Below, piece by piece: positions 30,135 to 39,617 of a stretch of DNA of 64,000 nucleotides. The stretch is taken from contig JAJEBT010000109.1 in assembly GCA_022822405.1 (NCBI GenBank), positions 44,652 through 108,651 of the forward strand. Reading direction: 5' to 3'. Both the position numbers and the translations under genes were made by a program. The DNA is from Alphaproteobacteria bacterium. GTDB taxonomy: Bacteria; Pseudomonadota; Alphaproteobacteria; MPNO01; UBA830. The first letter of the stretch is position 1, and every line of letters starts with the position of its first letter. The notes beneath the pieces are model-generated. The model was not told where the DNA came from, ran no database searches, and was given only the letters and a program-made list of their open reading frames with translations.

Positions 30135-30548
30135 TCAGGGGTCGACCCCGGCCATGCGGCAGATTAGCGCCCATTCGTCCTCGGCGACCGGCACCACCGA
30201 CAGCCGGGATTGCCGCACCAGCGCAAGGTTCGACAGCGCCGGTTCGGCCTTGATATCGGCCAGGGTGACCGGGGCCGCAACCGGCATGACGGCCTTCACG
30301 TCGACCATTCCGAACCGCCCCGACTCGTCGGTGGGGTCCGGATAGTGCTCCCGCACCACCTCAACGATGCCGACGATGCGCTTTTCGTTGACAGAGTGGT
30401 AGAAGAACCCCCGGTCCCCGTTCCGCATTGCCTTCATGTTGTTGTTGGCCTGGTGGTTGCGGACGCCGTCCCATTCCGCCGTTCCCTCCTCGACCTGGTC
30501 GTCCCAGGACCATGCTCCCGGTTCCGATTTGAACAGCCAGTAGTTCAT
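30135..30548 (-). CDS. EVE domain protein
   Basis: The 137-residue protein is a complete EVE (PUA-like) domain: MNYWLFKSEPGAWSWDDQ at the start, WDGVRNHQANNNMKAM, and GDRGFFYHSVNEKRIVGIVEV. EVE domains read modified bases in DNA or RNA; bacterial stand-alone copies like this are common beside gpsA in alphaproteobacteria, from memory. Its ATG overlaps the gpsA stop by four bases, so the two are co-translated. What modified base it binds is unknown. Confidence 0.93.
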   Translation of the reverse strand: MNYWLFKSEPGAWSWDDQVEEGTAEWDGVRNHQANNNMKAMRNGDRGFFYHSVNEKRIVGIVEVVREHYPDPTDESGRFGMVDVKAVMPVAAPVTLADIKAEPALSNLALVRQSRLSVVPVAEDEWALICRMAGVDP

Positions 30549-31585
30549 GACTTCGGTTTCCCGTCTTCGAGTTCAGTGATCCCGCGCGCCGTTCCGTCTG
30601 CCTCTGCCCTGAAGGGCCGTGACAACAGCGCTCCGATGACATCGTCGATGTCGGCGCCACGGTTGAGCACCGCGTCGATGGCTTCGATGATCGGTACGTC
30701 GACGCCGAGCTCGGCCGCCAGGGCACGGGCGGCAGCCGCAGTATAGACTCCCTCGGCCACGCTGTTGCGCCCGTCCAGGATGGCGGCAAGTTCGCGCCCG
30801 GCGGCAAGTTCGGCGCCGAGCGCGTAGTTGCGCGACTGCGTGCTCGTGCAGGTCAGCGTCAGATCGCCGAGACCCGAAAGCCCCATCATGGTGTCGGCCC
30901 GACCGCCCTTGGCGACACCCAACCGGGTCAGCTCGGCAAGGCCCCGCGTGATCAGCGCCGCCCGCGCGTTGTTCCCGAGACCGCGCCCATCGGCGATTCC
31001 GCAGGCGATCGCCAGAACGTTCTTGATCGCACCGCCGATCTGGGCTCCGATCACGTCGTCCCCCGCATAGGGGCGGAACCGTTCCGATCCGAGTTCCCCT
31101 GCGAGACGGGCGGCGCCCGCGAGATCGGGACCCGCGAGCGTGACCGCGGTCGGCCTTCCAAGGGCAACCTCACGGGCAAAGCTGGGCCCCGACAGCACGA
31201 AGACGGGATGGACCGGCAGCAGCGCAGCAACCACCTCGCTCATCAGGCACAGCGTTTCCTGTTCGATGCCCTTGGCGCAGACGACAAGTTCGGTCGACGG
31301 CGCCAGACGGCCGGCCAGCGGCGCGATGGTCCGGCGGAGGTGCTGGGCCGGAACCGCGAGCAGCAGCCGACCGCATTCCGCCATGGCGGAAAGGTCGACG
31401 GTTGCCCCGATGCGGGGATCGAGATCGACGCCGGGCAGATAGGCCGGATTCGTGCGGGTGCCGTTGATCGCATCCGCCACCTCGGACCCGAATGACCACA
31501 GGCGCGGCGCGTGGCCGGCGCGGCACAGCGCAACAGCCAGCGCCGTGCCCCAGGCGCCGGCGCCTATGACGCCGAAGGCGACTAT
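30545..31585 (-). CDS. gpsA: Glycerol-3-phosphate dehydrogenase [NAD(P)+], apparent ATA start
   Basis: GpsA makes sn-glycerol 3-phosphate for phospholipids. The Rossmann motif GVIGAGAWGTALA opens the protein. The catalytic region IGAQIGGAIKNVLAIACGIADG, the conserved GLSGLGDLTLTC and RNYALGAELAAG follow, giving about 346 residues. No ATG, GTG or TTG lies close to the conserved start in this frame. The best candidate is ATA at 31583-31585, overlapping the upstream gene stop (ATAG), with AGAGG seven bases before it. ATA is known but very rare as a start, so a sequencing error or unusual initiation should be considered. Downstream, EVE overlaps its stop. Confidence 0.93.
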   Translation of the reverse strand: MVAFGVIGAGAWGTALAVALCRAGHAPRLWSFGSEVADAINGTRTNPAYLPGVDLDPRIGATVDLSAMAECGRLLLAVPAQHLRRTIAPLAGRLAPSTELVVCAKGIEQETLCLMSEVVAALLPVHPVFVLSGPSFAREVALGRPTAVTLAGPDLAGAARLAGELGSERFRPYAGDDVIGAQIGGAIKNVLAIACGIADGRGLGNNARAALITRGLAELTRLGVAKGGRADTMMGLSGLGDLTLTCTSTQSRNYALGAELAAGRELAAILDGRNSVAEGVYTAAAARALAAELGVDVPIIEAIDAVLNRGADIDDVIGALLSRPFRAEADGTARGITELEDGKPKS

Positions 31586-32244
31586 CCCGGCCCTCTGGCG
31601 GGGGTGAGGTTCACGGCCACGGAAATGCGGACCCCGCTGCCCCGGTAGGGCCGCACCCCGTGGGACAGCCATGACGGAAACATCAGCATCATCCCCGTGC
31701 GTGGCGGGATCAGTTCGCTGGCGCCTGCGGACTGCCCGCCGGGCATGTTGAAGCCGAGGTGTGGCGCGAGCATGGCGGGCGCGACGCCGCGCGGATCCTG
31801 GATCTCGAACTCGCCGCCGACCGCGGCGTCGGCGCCGGCGCCGCCATCGTCGACGAAATAGGTTGCGGACCAGAACGCCCCTGGATGGGTGTGAAATTCG
31901 TTGCCATGGCCGCCGCGGTTGACGTTGGCCCAGGCGTTCACGAGCCATTTGACGTCGACCGGTCGGCCGGTTCGGTCGCAGGTCAGGCGGCCGGCGAGCC
32001 TCCGCGCCTCGCCGATGACCCTTGCGGCCGCCTCGCCGCCCCAGTCTGCGAGATCCCAGCTCGACTGCCAGCCGCCGAGGTTGCTGTGCTGCGTGCTCTC
32101 GTGGCTGGCGCGGCGGTCGAAGATGGTCTTGCGCAGATCCCGGTTCAGCGCGCGCGTGTCGTCCAGCATCCACCGGACGATCGGGGTTGGAAAGGTTCCG
32201 ACAACCGACACCTCGGCCGACTGTCCGGCAGGCGGTTTCGCCAC
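31582..32244 (-). CDS. 2OG-Fe(II) oxygenase family protein
   Basis: From GTG 32244 the protein has 220 residues. The iron site would be the histidines in NEFHTHPGAFWSATYFVDD, and the distal histidine and the 2-oxoglutarate arginine in WLSHGVRPYRGSGVRISVAVNL. This matches a family of putative hydroxylases common in marine bacteria and phages. An ATG at 32313 would overlap the end of the hydrolase gene by 65 bases and adds a non-conserved stretch, so I prefer the GTG, which follows the hydrolase stop by four bases. Its own stop overlaps the gpsA start. The substrate is unknown. Confidence 0.82.
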   Translation of the reverse strand: MAKPPAGQSAEVSVVGTFPTPIVRWMLDDTRALNRDLRKTIFDRRASHESTQHSNLGGWQSSWDLADWGGEAAARVIGEARRLAGRLTCDRTGRPVDVKWLVNAWANVNRGGHGNEFHTHPGAFWSATYFVDDGGAGADAAVGGEFEIQDPRGVAPAMLAPHLGFNMPGGQSAGASELIPPRTGMMLMFPSWLSHGVRPYRGSGVRISVAVNLTPARGPG

Positions 32245-32248
32245 GGTC

Positions 32249-33061
32249 CTACTGGCCGGATCCGCGCATGCGGTGGCGGCGCAGGAAGTCTCCCACCGCT
32301 TCGTTGTATGCATCGACCAGGATATGGATCACGAAATGGCCGCCGGTCGGCAGCACCACCTTTTCCGCCCCGGAGACGGCTTCGGCGATCTCGTCGGACA
32401 GGTAGCGCGGCGTTACCATGTCATCCTCGGCGACAATGACCAGCGTCGGCGCCTTGATGTCGGCGAGCCGGTCGCGGCGGTCGAAGGCGCAGATGGCGTC
32501 GATCCGACTCCGCATGATCTCCATCGGCTGGCCGGAACCGGCGATATGGGCCTCCTGCTCGGCCATCAGCCCTTCGTTCTCGGTGATGTACCACGGCGAA
32601 TGGAGGCTGAGCACGGAATGGCGGGCATATTCCGCCGTGCCGAGCGCCGTGAGCACTGCGCGCCGCGCCGCGAACGCGCGCCGGAAATACGGATCCTGGC
32701 CGGGCCAGGTCGCGCTCAGCACCAGCGCTCCGAGGCGGTCCGGATAGTCCTGGGCAACGATCTGGCCCATCGCGCCACCGGTGGAATGGCCGACCCAGTG
32801 CGCGCGCTCTATTTGGAGACGGTCCAGAAGCCGGATCGCATCCGCCGCCATCTGGTCGACCGAGTAGTCGATGAGCGAGGGGGTGCTTTGGCCGCATCCG
32901 CGATGGTCGTGGGTGATCACCCGGAAATCGCGCGCCAACTCGGGCACCTGGCGATGCCAGACATTGCCGCCGCCGCCGAGGCCCGGCACCAGCATCACCG
33001 GTTCGCCGACTCCGGTTTCCTCGTAGTGGATCTCGGCGTCGCCGATATCAACCGCCGGCAT
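32249..33061 (-). CDS. Alpha/beta hydrolase (enol-lactonase-like)
   Basis: The 270-residue cytosolic hydrolase has the full fold: HYEETGVGEPVMLVPGLGG with the oxyanion region, HDHRGCGQS, the nucleophile elbow GHSTG (Ser93), the acid in IVAEDDMVTP and the histidine in PTGGHFVIH. It is of the 3-oxoadipate enol-lactonase/RutD size class, but the substrate cannot be assigned. It starts five bases after the cupin stop, so it belongs to the same unit as the cupin and 2OG oxygenase genes. Confidence 0.88.
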   Translation of the reverse strand: MPAVDIGDAEIHYEETGVGEPVMLVPGLGGGGNVWHRQVPELARDFRVITHDHRGCGQSTPSLIDYSVDQMAADAIRLLDRLQIERAHWVGHSTGGAMGQIVAQDYPDRLGALVLSATWPGQDPYFRRAFAARRAVLTALGTAEYARHSVLSLHSPWYITENEGLMAEQEAHIAGSGQPMEIMRSRIDAICAFDRRDRLADIKAPTLVIVAEDDMVTPRYLSDEIAEAVSGAEKVVLPTGGHFVIHILVDAYNEAVGDFLRRHRMRGSGQ

Positions 33062-33066
33062 GGCCG

Positions 33067-33582
33067 CTACACATCCCCGTCCGCCGTGCGCACCGTGTCG
33101 TTCATGCCGAGCGAGCGTTCTATCGCGACGACGTCGGCCGGACGCTCGAACGGCTCCGGCTCCGGATCATGTAGCTCGCGCCGGCGGCCGATCGTCTCGA
33201 AGAAGTTCTCGAGGCCCGGCGGCGCGATCACCCACAGCATCACCAGCTCCTCATCCCCGTCATTTACGATCTCGTGCTTGACGTCATATCCGAGGAAACA
33301 GGCCGATCCGGGCGTCAGCTCGTGGCGAACGTCGTCGACGAGTACATGGCCGCGGCCGCGGAAGCAGACCTGGATCTCGATCTGGTCTCCGTGCGAGTGC
33401 GGACGCACGCGCCCGCCCACAGCTATGGTCTGGTAGCCCATCGACAGGCCATCGAACCCGGTGTTCGCCGGCATCAGCTTCGGATCGGCGTGGCCGTTGG
33501 CCGGAACCGGCTGCCACCAACTCGGCCCCTCGTCGGGCTGCATCACGACGGCATGCCCGCGCGGTCCAGCGTCACTGCTCAT
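33067..33582 (-). CDS. Cupin-domain protein
   Basis: The 171-residue protein carries one cupin barrel: RVRPHSHGDQIEIQVCFRGRGHVLVDD contains the first metal-binding motif with H-S-H and glutamate, and KHEIVNDGDEELVMLW the second with histidine. It may be a metal-dependent oxygenase, isomerase or sugar-binding sensor. The start is MSSDAGPRG at 33582. It is the first gene of the minus-strand run that continues through a hydrolase and a 2OG oxygenase to gpsA. Confidence 0.85.
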   Translation of the reverse strand: MSSDAGPRGHAVVMQPDEGPSWWQPVPANGHADPKLMPANTGFDGLSMGYQTIAVGGRVRPHSHGDQIEIQVCFRGRGHVLVDDVRHELTPGSACFLGYDVKHEIVNDGDEELVMLWVIAPPGLENFFETIGRRRELHDPEPEPFERPADVVAIERSLGMNDTVRTADGDV

Positions 33583-33679
33583 GATATGTCTCCCGACCGT
33601 TTTGCGTACTGCTACCTTACGCCGCTTCGCCGGCAAAACCAAGCTGCCGCCCGGCGCGCCCCAAGGTGCCGCACAAGCC

Positions 33680-33710
33680 TTGCCGGGACCGCAACCGGGC
33701 GCTTATAATG
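33680..33710 (+). promoter_or_regulatory. Possible promoter with a -10 adjacent to the small-protein start
   Basis: A perfect TATAAT is at 33705-33710, only five bases before the ATG at 33716, with a weaker TTGCCG at 33680-33685 (19-base spacing). If used, the transcript would begin at or next to the ATG, that is, be leaderless. Confidence 0.4.
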
Positions 33711-33715
33711 ACGGC

Positions 33716-33886
33716 ATGAAGGACGCACCGCCCGAAAAGCCTTCGAAATGGCTGCGGCCCGAATACGTCCTGATCGGCGCGCTGCTGCTGATCGGCGCCG
33801 TCGCGGTGCCCGCCGTCGCCAATGTCTACCTCCTGCAGTCGATGGTGGTGGCGTTCTGCGCCGGGCTCGGCATCCCCGTCAACTAG
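33716..33886 (+). CDS. Small membrane protein (56 aa), unknown
   Basis: The 56-residue protein has a charged, proline-rich start (MKDAPPEKPSKWLRPEY) and a long hydrophobic stretch that could form one or two membrane helices (VLIGALLLIGAVAVPAVANVY, then a second around MVVAFCAGLGI). The charge pattern would place the N-terminus in the cytoplasm. I do not know the family. It sits between two minus-strand units, is the only plus-strand gene there, and ends 16 bases before the convergent end of the next gene. No ribosome site precedes its ATG. Confidence 0.6.
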   Translation: MKDAPPEKPSKWLRPEYVLIGALLLIGAVAVPAVANVYLLQSMVVAFCAGLGIPVN

Positions 33887-33902
33887 CGCCGCCGGCGAGC
33901 CA

Positions 33903-35948
33903 TCAGCGCCCCTCGCGGCGCCACGCCCACACCAGCGCCCCGAGGCCAAGGAGCAGGACTGCGAGCGGCGGCAGGAGCGGCGTTTCGCGTACGCTGGCGA
34001 CACGGTAGTCGCGGTTCGCGACGACGCCCATCCACTGCGATCCCGATGCCGGACGGCCGGGCCGTACGCGGCGGAGGTCCGGCAGGCCATCGCGCAGCCA
34101 GGCGATGCCGCCGCCCGACAGCGCAGCTGCGTTGGCCAGCGGTTGGGCGCTCGCGCGCATGTCGGCGAACTCCCTGGGGTTGGGGTTACCGACCGCGATC
34201 ACGGTGCTGCGCCGACCGTCCCCGATCCTGTAGATGCCGATTTCCTCGACCGGCAGAGCGGCCCTTGCACGCCCGCCCGCACCCTTCTCGAGGACGAGCG
34301 TCCGCGCGGCGCCGGACGGCGCCTTCACCGTGATCTCGCCATGCTCGTCGGAAGCGCTCCTGCTGACGATCACCAGCTCGTTGCCCTCGACCCGGGCGCT
34401 GATGGCCTCCTCCTCGAGGCCAGGCTCCTTCATCAGCCAGTGCGCGAGCCGTCGCAGGATCTCGGCATGCGGCCCGCCGCCCTCAAAGCCGCGCGCCCAC
34501 AGCCAGATATGATCGCTGAGCAGTTGCGCGACCCGGCCCTCGCCGATGCGGTCGAGCATCAGCAGCGGCTGGCGGCCGGCGCCGTCCATCAGCGTCTCGC
34601 CCCGTCCGGCGGTCACCGCGACCTGCCTGAACCAGCGCCCCCACGGCGGCCCCTCGCCGTCGGCGCCGACCAGGTCCGCGGTCACCGGATGGCGGCGGCC
34701 GTAGGACGTGATCTGCGGCCTGAGGCCGCCCTTGATCACACTGCCCGACGGGTGGCCGGGGAGGATGTCGCCGAGCGCCGTCCGATGGAGGCTGAGCGGC
34801 GACGCGGCCGCCGGCCCCGCGACGTTGAGCACCGCGCCGCCATTCTGCACGTAGCGCACGATGTTCTCGAAATACAGGCCGGGGAGCACGCCACGGCGGT
34901 GGTAGCGGTCGAAGATGATGAGGTCGAACTCGTCGATCTTCTCCTCAAACAGCTCGCGCACCGGAAAGGCGATCAGCGCGAGTTCCCGGACCGGAGTCGA
35001 GTCCTGCTTGTCGGGCGGCCGCAGGATGGTGAAGTGGATCAGGTCGACGGAGGGGTCGGCCTTGAGGAAGTTCCGCCACACGCGCTCACCGGCATGGGGC
35101 TCGCCGGAAACGAGGAGGACGCGGAGCCTTTCGCGGACGCCGTTGACCTGGACCACGGCGCGGTTGTTGCCGTCGAAGATCTCGCCGTCCGCGGACGACG
35201 CCTGCAGCTGCAGGATGTTCGCGCCCGCATGTTCGAGCCGGAACGGTATGCGGACGCTGCGGCCTGCGGGGACGGTGATCGTGCGCACCGCCGCGCCGTC
35301 GCGCCTGAGTTCGACCTCGGCAGCGGCCCCGTCCCGGTCATGGATCGAGACCTCGATCTCGACGGTCTTGCCGACGAGGCCGAAACGCGGCGCGCGCTCG
35401 ACGACCAGGCGGCGGTCGCGCTCGCCGGGCGCGCCGGTCAGCAGGGCATGGACCGGCCCGGGCAACGCCAGGTCGGCCGCCTCCGCGGGCGCGTCGTGCA
35501 CCTGGCCGTCGGTGACGAGGAAGGTTCCGCCGATGCGCCCGCGCGGCACGTTCGCGAGCGCCCGCTCGACCGCGTCGAAAAGCGCCGTGCCGTCGTTGCG
35601 GGCGCCGTCGGCGCCGGCGCGGATGACACGCGGCTCGACCCCGCGCAGGCGGTCGAGCCGCGTCGTAAGCCGCTCGACCGCGGCCTGGGTCTCCGCGCTG
35701 CGGCTGCCAATGCGTTGCGACAGGCTCTCGTCGACGACCACCACCGCCACGTCGTCTACCGGTATCCGCTCCTGTTCGACCAGCACCGGGTCGGCGAGTG
35801 CGCCGAGCAGCACCGACGCGGCCGCGATCCGCCAGGCGGCGCCGCGGGCGCGGCGCCACAGCGCGTATCCGCCGATCAGCAGGATCGCCGCCGCGAGCCC
35901 AGCAAGGACGGGCCACGGAAAGGACGGCGCGAAGGCGATCTGCGTCAT
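33903..35948 (-). CDS. Membrane-anchored VWA/GATase-like protein of the MoxR cluster
   Basis: The 681-residue protein has two membrane helices near its start (VLAGLAAAILLIGGYALW and a second hydrophobic stretch) and one at its end (LLPPLAVLLLGLGALVWAW). Between them are a von Willebrand-A-like part (VAVVVVDESLSQRIGSR, ... TFLVTDGQVHD) and a class-I glutamine-amidotransferase-like part (FDLIIFDRYHRRG, NGGAVLNVAG). It is last in the unit MoxR, DUF58, DUF4159, this gene. Such clusters resemble Bat (aerotolerance) operons and are thought to serve a periplasmic or membrane chaperone-like complex; the role is not established. The gene starts two bases after the DUF4159 stop. Confidence 0.85.
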   Translation of the reverse strand: MTQIAFAPSFPWPVLAGLAAAILLIGGYALWRRARGAAWRIAAASVLLGALADPVLVEQERIPVDDVAVVVVDESLSQRIGSRSAETQAAVERLTTRLDRLRGVEPRVIRAGADGARNDGTALFDAVERALANVPRGRIGGTFLVTDGQVHDAPAEAADLALPGPVHALLTGAPGERDRRLVVERAPRFGLVGKTVEIEVSIHDRDGAAAEVELRRDGAAVRTITVPAGRSVRIPFRLEHAGANILQLQASSADGEIFDGNNRAVVQVNGVRERLRVLLVSGEPHAGERVWRNFLKADPSVDLIHFTILRPPDKQDSTPVRELALIAFPVRELFEEKIDEFDLIIFDRYHRRGVLPGLYFENIVRYVQNGGAVLNVAGPAAASPLSLHRTALGDILPGHPSGSVIKGGLRPQITSYGRRHPVTADLVGADGEGPPWGRWFRQVAVTAGRGETLMDGAGRQPLLMLDRIGEGRVAQLLSDHIWLWARGFEGGGPHAEILRRLAHWLMKEPGLEEEAISARVEGNELVIVSRSASDEHGEITVKAPSGAARTLVLEKGAGGRARAALPVEEIGIYRIGDGRRSTVIAVGNPNPREFADMRASAQPLANAAALSGGGIAWLRDGLPDLRRVRPGRPASGSQWMGVVANRDYRVASVRETPLLPPLAVLLLGLGALVWAWRREGR

Positions 35949-35949
35949 T

Positions 35950-38706
35950 TCACTGGCCCAGCCGTTCGATGATCGCGTTCACATGCACCTGGTCGGCCTT
36001 GTAGTTGCCAGTCAGCGCATACATCACCCAGTTGACGCCGAAGCGGTAGGCCATCTCGCGCTGCCGCTCGCCATCGGGCACCACCGCGGCCAGCGGCCGG
36101 CCGGACCGGTCGACCGCCCATGCTGCGGCCCAGTCGTTGGAGCCGATCACGACCGGCGAGACACCGTCATTGTGGCGGCCGCCGCGGCGCTCGACCCATA
36201 CCGGGCCGCCGGCCCACCGCCCGGGGAAGTCGTCGAGCAGGTAGAACGACCTGCTAAGCACGTGATCGTCCGGCAGCCTCGTCAGCGAGGGCACGTCGAG
36301 CCCGTCGAGCAGCCGCCGGAGATGAAGCGCGGCTGCGCCGCTGCCGCCGCGGGCGCGCGTGTCGAACAGTATCGTGCCGCCGGTGCGGAGGAAGCGGGCG
36401 AGCTGGCGCCGCGCGCGTTCCGAAGGCAGCTGCTGGCGCGGCGAGACCGCCCAGTAAAGGAGCGGAAAGAGCGCAAGGTCGTCGGTCTCGATGTCGACGG
36501 CAATCGTCGCGCCCGGCTCGACCGACGTGCGGGTCTTCAACACCCCGGCGAGGCCGTGCATGCCGGCCTCCGTCATCTTGTCGAGCGCCCGATCGCCAGT
36601 GCGGACATAGGCGAGCCGGGTCACGGACGTTGCCTCGAGCGCCCGGCGGTCGGCGGCATCCGCCGCACCGCCGGGCAGGGTCTGGGCCGTGCCGGCGCCT
36701 GGATCCGCGGCGAACAGGGCGAGGCCGGCGAGGCCGGCAGCGACAGCCCTTCCGGGTCGCGGGAAGCGCAGCAGCCCGCGGAGCGCGAGGCTTGCGGCGA
36801 AGTCGGCCAGCACGAGGAGAAGCGCCGCGAGAAGGAGCCACGGCCTGAAATCGAGCACCGAGCCGCGGACCAGCGCCTGCCGCTCGACCCCGGCAGGCAG
36901 GCCGCCGATGGCCGCAAGGCCGTCGATGCCGGCCGCCAGGTTGAGGGCGTGCCGCGCCGTCTCGGTCCCGTAATAGCCGGGCGGCGTCGCCGCCGACGGC
37001 GCCAGTCCGGGCAATTCCCGCGACGGCACGCTCACCGCATCCGCTGGCGGCGGGCCCAGCCGGCCGAACCCGTCGAGGGTCCGGAACGGAGGCAGGACGG
37101 CGGCGGCGCGGTCGCCGGCAACGCCGACGCTCAGCGCGACGATGCGGCGCAGCATGTCGACGAACAGGCCGGAGATCGGCAGGTTCGACCAGTCGGTGTT
37201 CGCCGTCGTGTGAATCAGCGCCAGCCAGCCACGGCCGCGCTTCTCCGCGGTAACCAGCGGTGTTCCGTCGGAAAGCCGCGCCCAGGTCCTGCGGTCGAGG
37301 CCGAGTTCGGGCTCGGCGAGGACCTGACGACGGACGCGCACGTCGGCCGGCGGCGCGAGGCCGGCGAAGGGGCTGGCATCCTCGAACGGCAGCAGCCGCG
37401 CCGGTTCGGTCCACGACATCGTGCCGCCGAGCGAACGGTCGCCGCCACGCAGCCGCACCGGCAGCATCGCGTCCCCGGCGCCGGCGGCGCTGGCGGCAGC
37501 GGCAAGCTTCGGTCCGGCGAAGCGCAGGAGGACCCCGCCACCGTCGATCCAGCCGGCGAGCGCCGCCGCGTCGCCGGCAAGCAACCGACCGGCGTCCGGA
37601 AGCGCAATGACGGCGAGTCCGCGTTCCAGCAGTTCCACGACGCTCCCCCTGCGCACCTCAGCGAACGGAGCCAGCGCCCTCTCGAGGTAGTAGGTGGCGG
37701 ACAGGAGGGGCTGTTCTGCCTCGACGGCATCGCCCGGAACGACGCCAACGGGGCGGCGCCGCCAGCGTTCGTCGACGAGGAACACCCCGCCGGCGCTGTC
37801 GGCGGCGACGAGCGCGACGCGCGCGACTTCGTTGCGGAGCTCGGCCGGCAAGTCGATGCGAATCGTGGCCTGCGCGGCGCCGCTCTCGAAACGGCCGGCG
37901 CGCCCCTCGGCGATGAGGCGTCCGTCCTCGGCGAGCGCCTGGAGCCGGATGTCGCGAACGGCCGGCGCGGCGACGCGCGACACCGGAACCGAGAATCCGT
38001 CATCGCCCGATTCGGGCGCGCCAACGAGCCATGCCCGCGCCGCGGCGGGCTGCTCGATGACGGTGAGGCTTCCGAGCGACTGAAGCCGCTTGGCGAGGGC
38101 GGCCGCGGCGGGATCTCCGATGCCGTCGGCGATCCAGACGGCATGGGCAGAGCCCTCCACGCTGAGTTCGCGCAACGCCGTCAGTGCCGCAGCGCGGTCG
38201 GGCGGCCACGGCTTGGGCATCAACCCGGCGAGCAGGCTCCTGGCATCGGCGGCGCGCATGAGCCTGCTGACCTCAAGCGGTTCGGACGCCCGCGCGGGCG
38301 CGGTCGTCACGAAGTGCACCGGCCGATTCTCCCGCTCCGCCCGCACCAGCAGCTCGTCGATCCTGTTCCGGCGCTCCGTCCAGTCCGGCGCCGACGCCCA
38401 GCCGTCATCGACGACCAGCACCAGCGGCCCGGTGCCGTGGAATCTGACCCCCGGGTTGAGAAGCGGATGCGCGAGCCCGATGATAACCAGCGCCGCGGCG
38501 AGCATGCGCAGCACGATCAGCCACCACGGCGTGCGGGCGGGGGTCTCCTCGCGGGGGCGCAGCGCAAGCAGCAGCCTGACCGACGGGAAGCTCACCACGC
38601 GCGGCGACGGCGGCGTGACCCGCAGCAGCCACCACAGCGCCGGCAAGGCGGCGAGCGCGGCCAGCAGCCATGGCGACGAGAAGACGAGGCCGCCCAGTTC
38701 CGGCAT
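35950..38706 (-). CDS. BatA-like/DUF4159 membrane protein
   Basis: The 918-residue protein begins with the BatA-type double helix (SPWLLAALAALPALWWLL, then WWLIVLRMLAAALVIIGLAHPLL). A large soluble part with VWA-like features (LVLVVDDGWASAPDW, HAVWIADGIGD) follows, then a middle membrane segment (WLLLAALLLVLADFAASLAL), and a C-terminal DUF4159 domain (TRLAYVRTGDRALDKMTEAGMHGLAGVLKTRT to the end, with GVNWVMYALTGNYKADQVH). It is the third gene of the MoxR unit and abuts DUF58. An unusually long antisense open frame (1710 codons) lies opposite it; I regard that as shadow. Confidence 0.92.
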   Translation of the reverse strand: MPELGGLVFSSPWLLAALAALPALWWLLRVTPPSPRVVSFPSVRLLLALRPREETPARTPWWLIVLRMLAAALVIIGLAHPLLNPGVRFHGTGPLVLVVDDGWASAPDWTERRNRIDELLVRAERENRPVHFVTTAPARASEPLEVSRLMRAADARSLLAGLMPKPWPPDRAAALTALRELSVEGSAHAVWIADGIGDPAAAALAKRLQSLGSLTVIEQPAAARAWLVGAPESGDDGFSVPVSRVAAPAVRDIRLQALAEDGRLIAEGRAGRFESGAAQATIRIDLPAELRNEVARVALVAADSAGGVFLVDERWRRRPVGVVPGDAVEAEQPLLSATYYLERALAPFAEVRRGSVVELLERGLAVIALPDAGRLLAGDAAALAGWIDGGGVLLRFAGPKLAAAASAAGAGDAMLPVRLRGGDRSLGGTMSWTEPARLLPFEDASPFAGLAPPADVRVRRQVLAEPELGLDRRTWARLSDGTPLVTAEKRGRGWLALIHTTANTDWSNLPISGLFVDMLRRIVALSVGVAGDRAAAVLPPFRTLDGFGRLGPPPADAVSVPSRELPGLAPSAATPPGYYGTETARHALNLAAGIDGLAAIGGLPAGVERQALVRGSVLDFRPWLLLAALLLVLADFAASLALRGLLRFPRPGRAVAAGLAGLALFAADPGAGTAQTLPGGAADAADRRALEATSVTRLAYVRTGDRALDKMTEAGMHGLAGVLKTRTSVEPGATIAVDIETDDLALFPLLYWAVSPRQQLPSERARRQLARFLRTGGTILFDTRARGGSGAAALHLRRLLDGLDVPSLTRLPDDHVLSRSFYLLDDFPGRWAGGPVWVERRGGRHNDGVSPVVIGSNDWAAAWAVDRSGRPLAAVVPDGERQREMAYRFGVNWVMYALTGNYKADQVHVNAIIERLGQ

Positions 38707-39617
38707 TCAGCGGTTCTCCTTCTCCGACATGAGCATGTGAAGCGCAAGCAGCGTCGGTCCGGCGGAGCGGTCGGTCCGGTGCAGGGTCAGCGACCAGCCG
38801 TTGCGGCGGCAGATGTCGGCCAGCGCGTCACGGTCGGCGCGGACGGCGAGGCGGTACTCCTCGTCGACCGAGTCGGCGCGCCCGAGCAGCACCCCGCCCT
38901 CGCCTTCGAGGCCCTCGAACCGGGTCCGTCCGCGAAACGGCAGATCCTCTTCCGCCGGATCGCGGATGGCGATGAGGTGGCCCAGATATCCCCGCGTCGA
39001 GAAGGCGCGGACCACCGGGGCGATGTCCGCCGGCGCGTCGAGGAAATCGCCGACGAGGACGACGCGGCTGTGGCGCCGCAGCGCCTCGAGCCGCGGCAGG
39101 CCGGATCGGCCGTGGCCGTCCCCGTCGCCGGCCAGCACCGCGGCCAGGCGCAGCAGGGCGGCGCGCCCGGCGGCAGGCCGCGCGCCGGTCTCGAGGAGCG
39201 CGATCCGCTCGCCGCCATCGACGAGCAGCGAGGCGAGCGCGAGCGCGATCACTGCCGCCCGCTCGGCCTTGGTCGGCAGTTCGGGATGGGAATGCCAGCC
39301 CATCGACGGCGACCGGTCGACCCAGAAATACACGTTCTGCGCGGCTTCCCATTCGTTCTCGCGGATATAGGCGGACTGCGCTCGCGCCGACTGGCGCCAG
39401 TCTATGTCCTGCGCCGGGTCGCCCGGCTGGTAGCGGCGGTACTGCCAGAAACTGTCTCCGGTGCCGGTGCGGCGCCGGCCATGGACGCCCTGGGCGACCA
39501 CGGTGGCGACCCGTTCCGCCTGGACCAGCAGCGGCGGCAGCGGCGCTGCCGCCTCCTCGGCGCGCAGCCAGACCCTGCCCTCGGAGAGCGACGTGTTGAC
39601 GGCTGGCCGCGGCGATC

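Noticed and set aside
31582..32313. 2OG oxygenase starting at ATG 32313
   Set aside because: The extension overlaps the hydrolase gene by 65 bases and reads as shadow of it; GTG 32244 gives the usual operon spacing.
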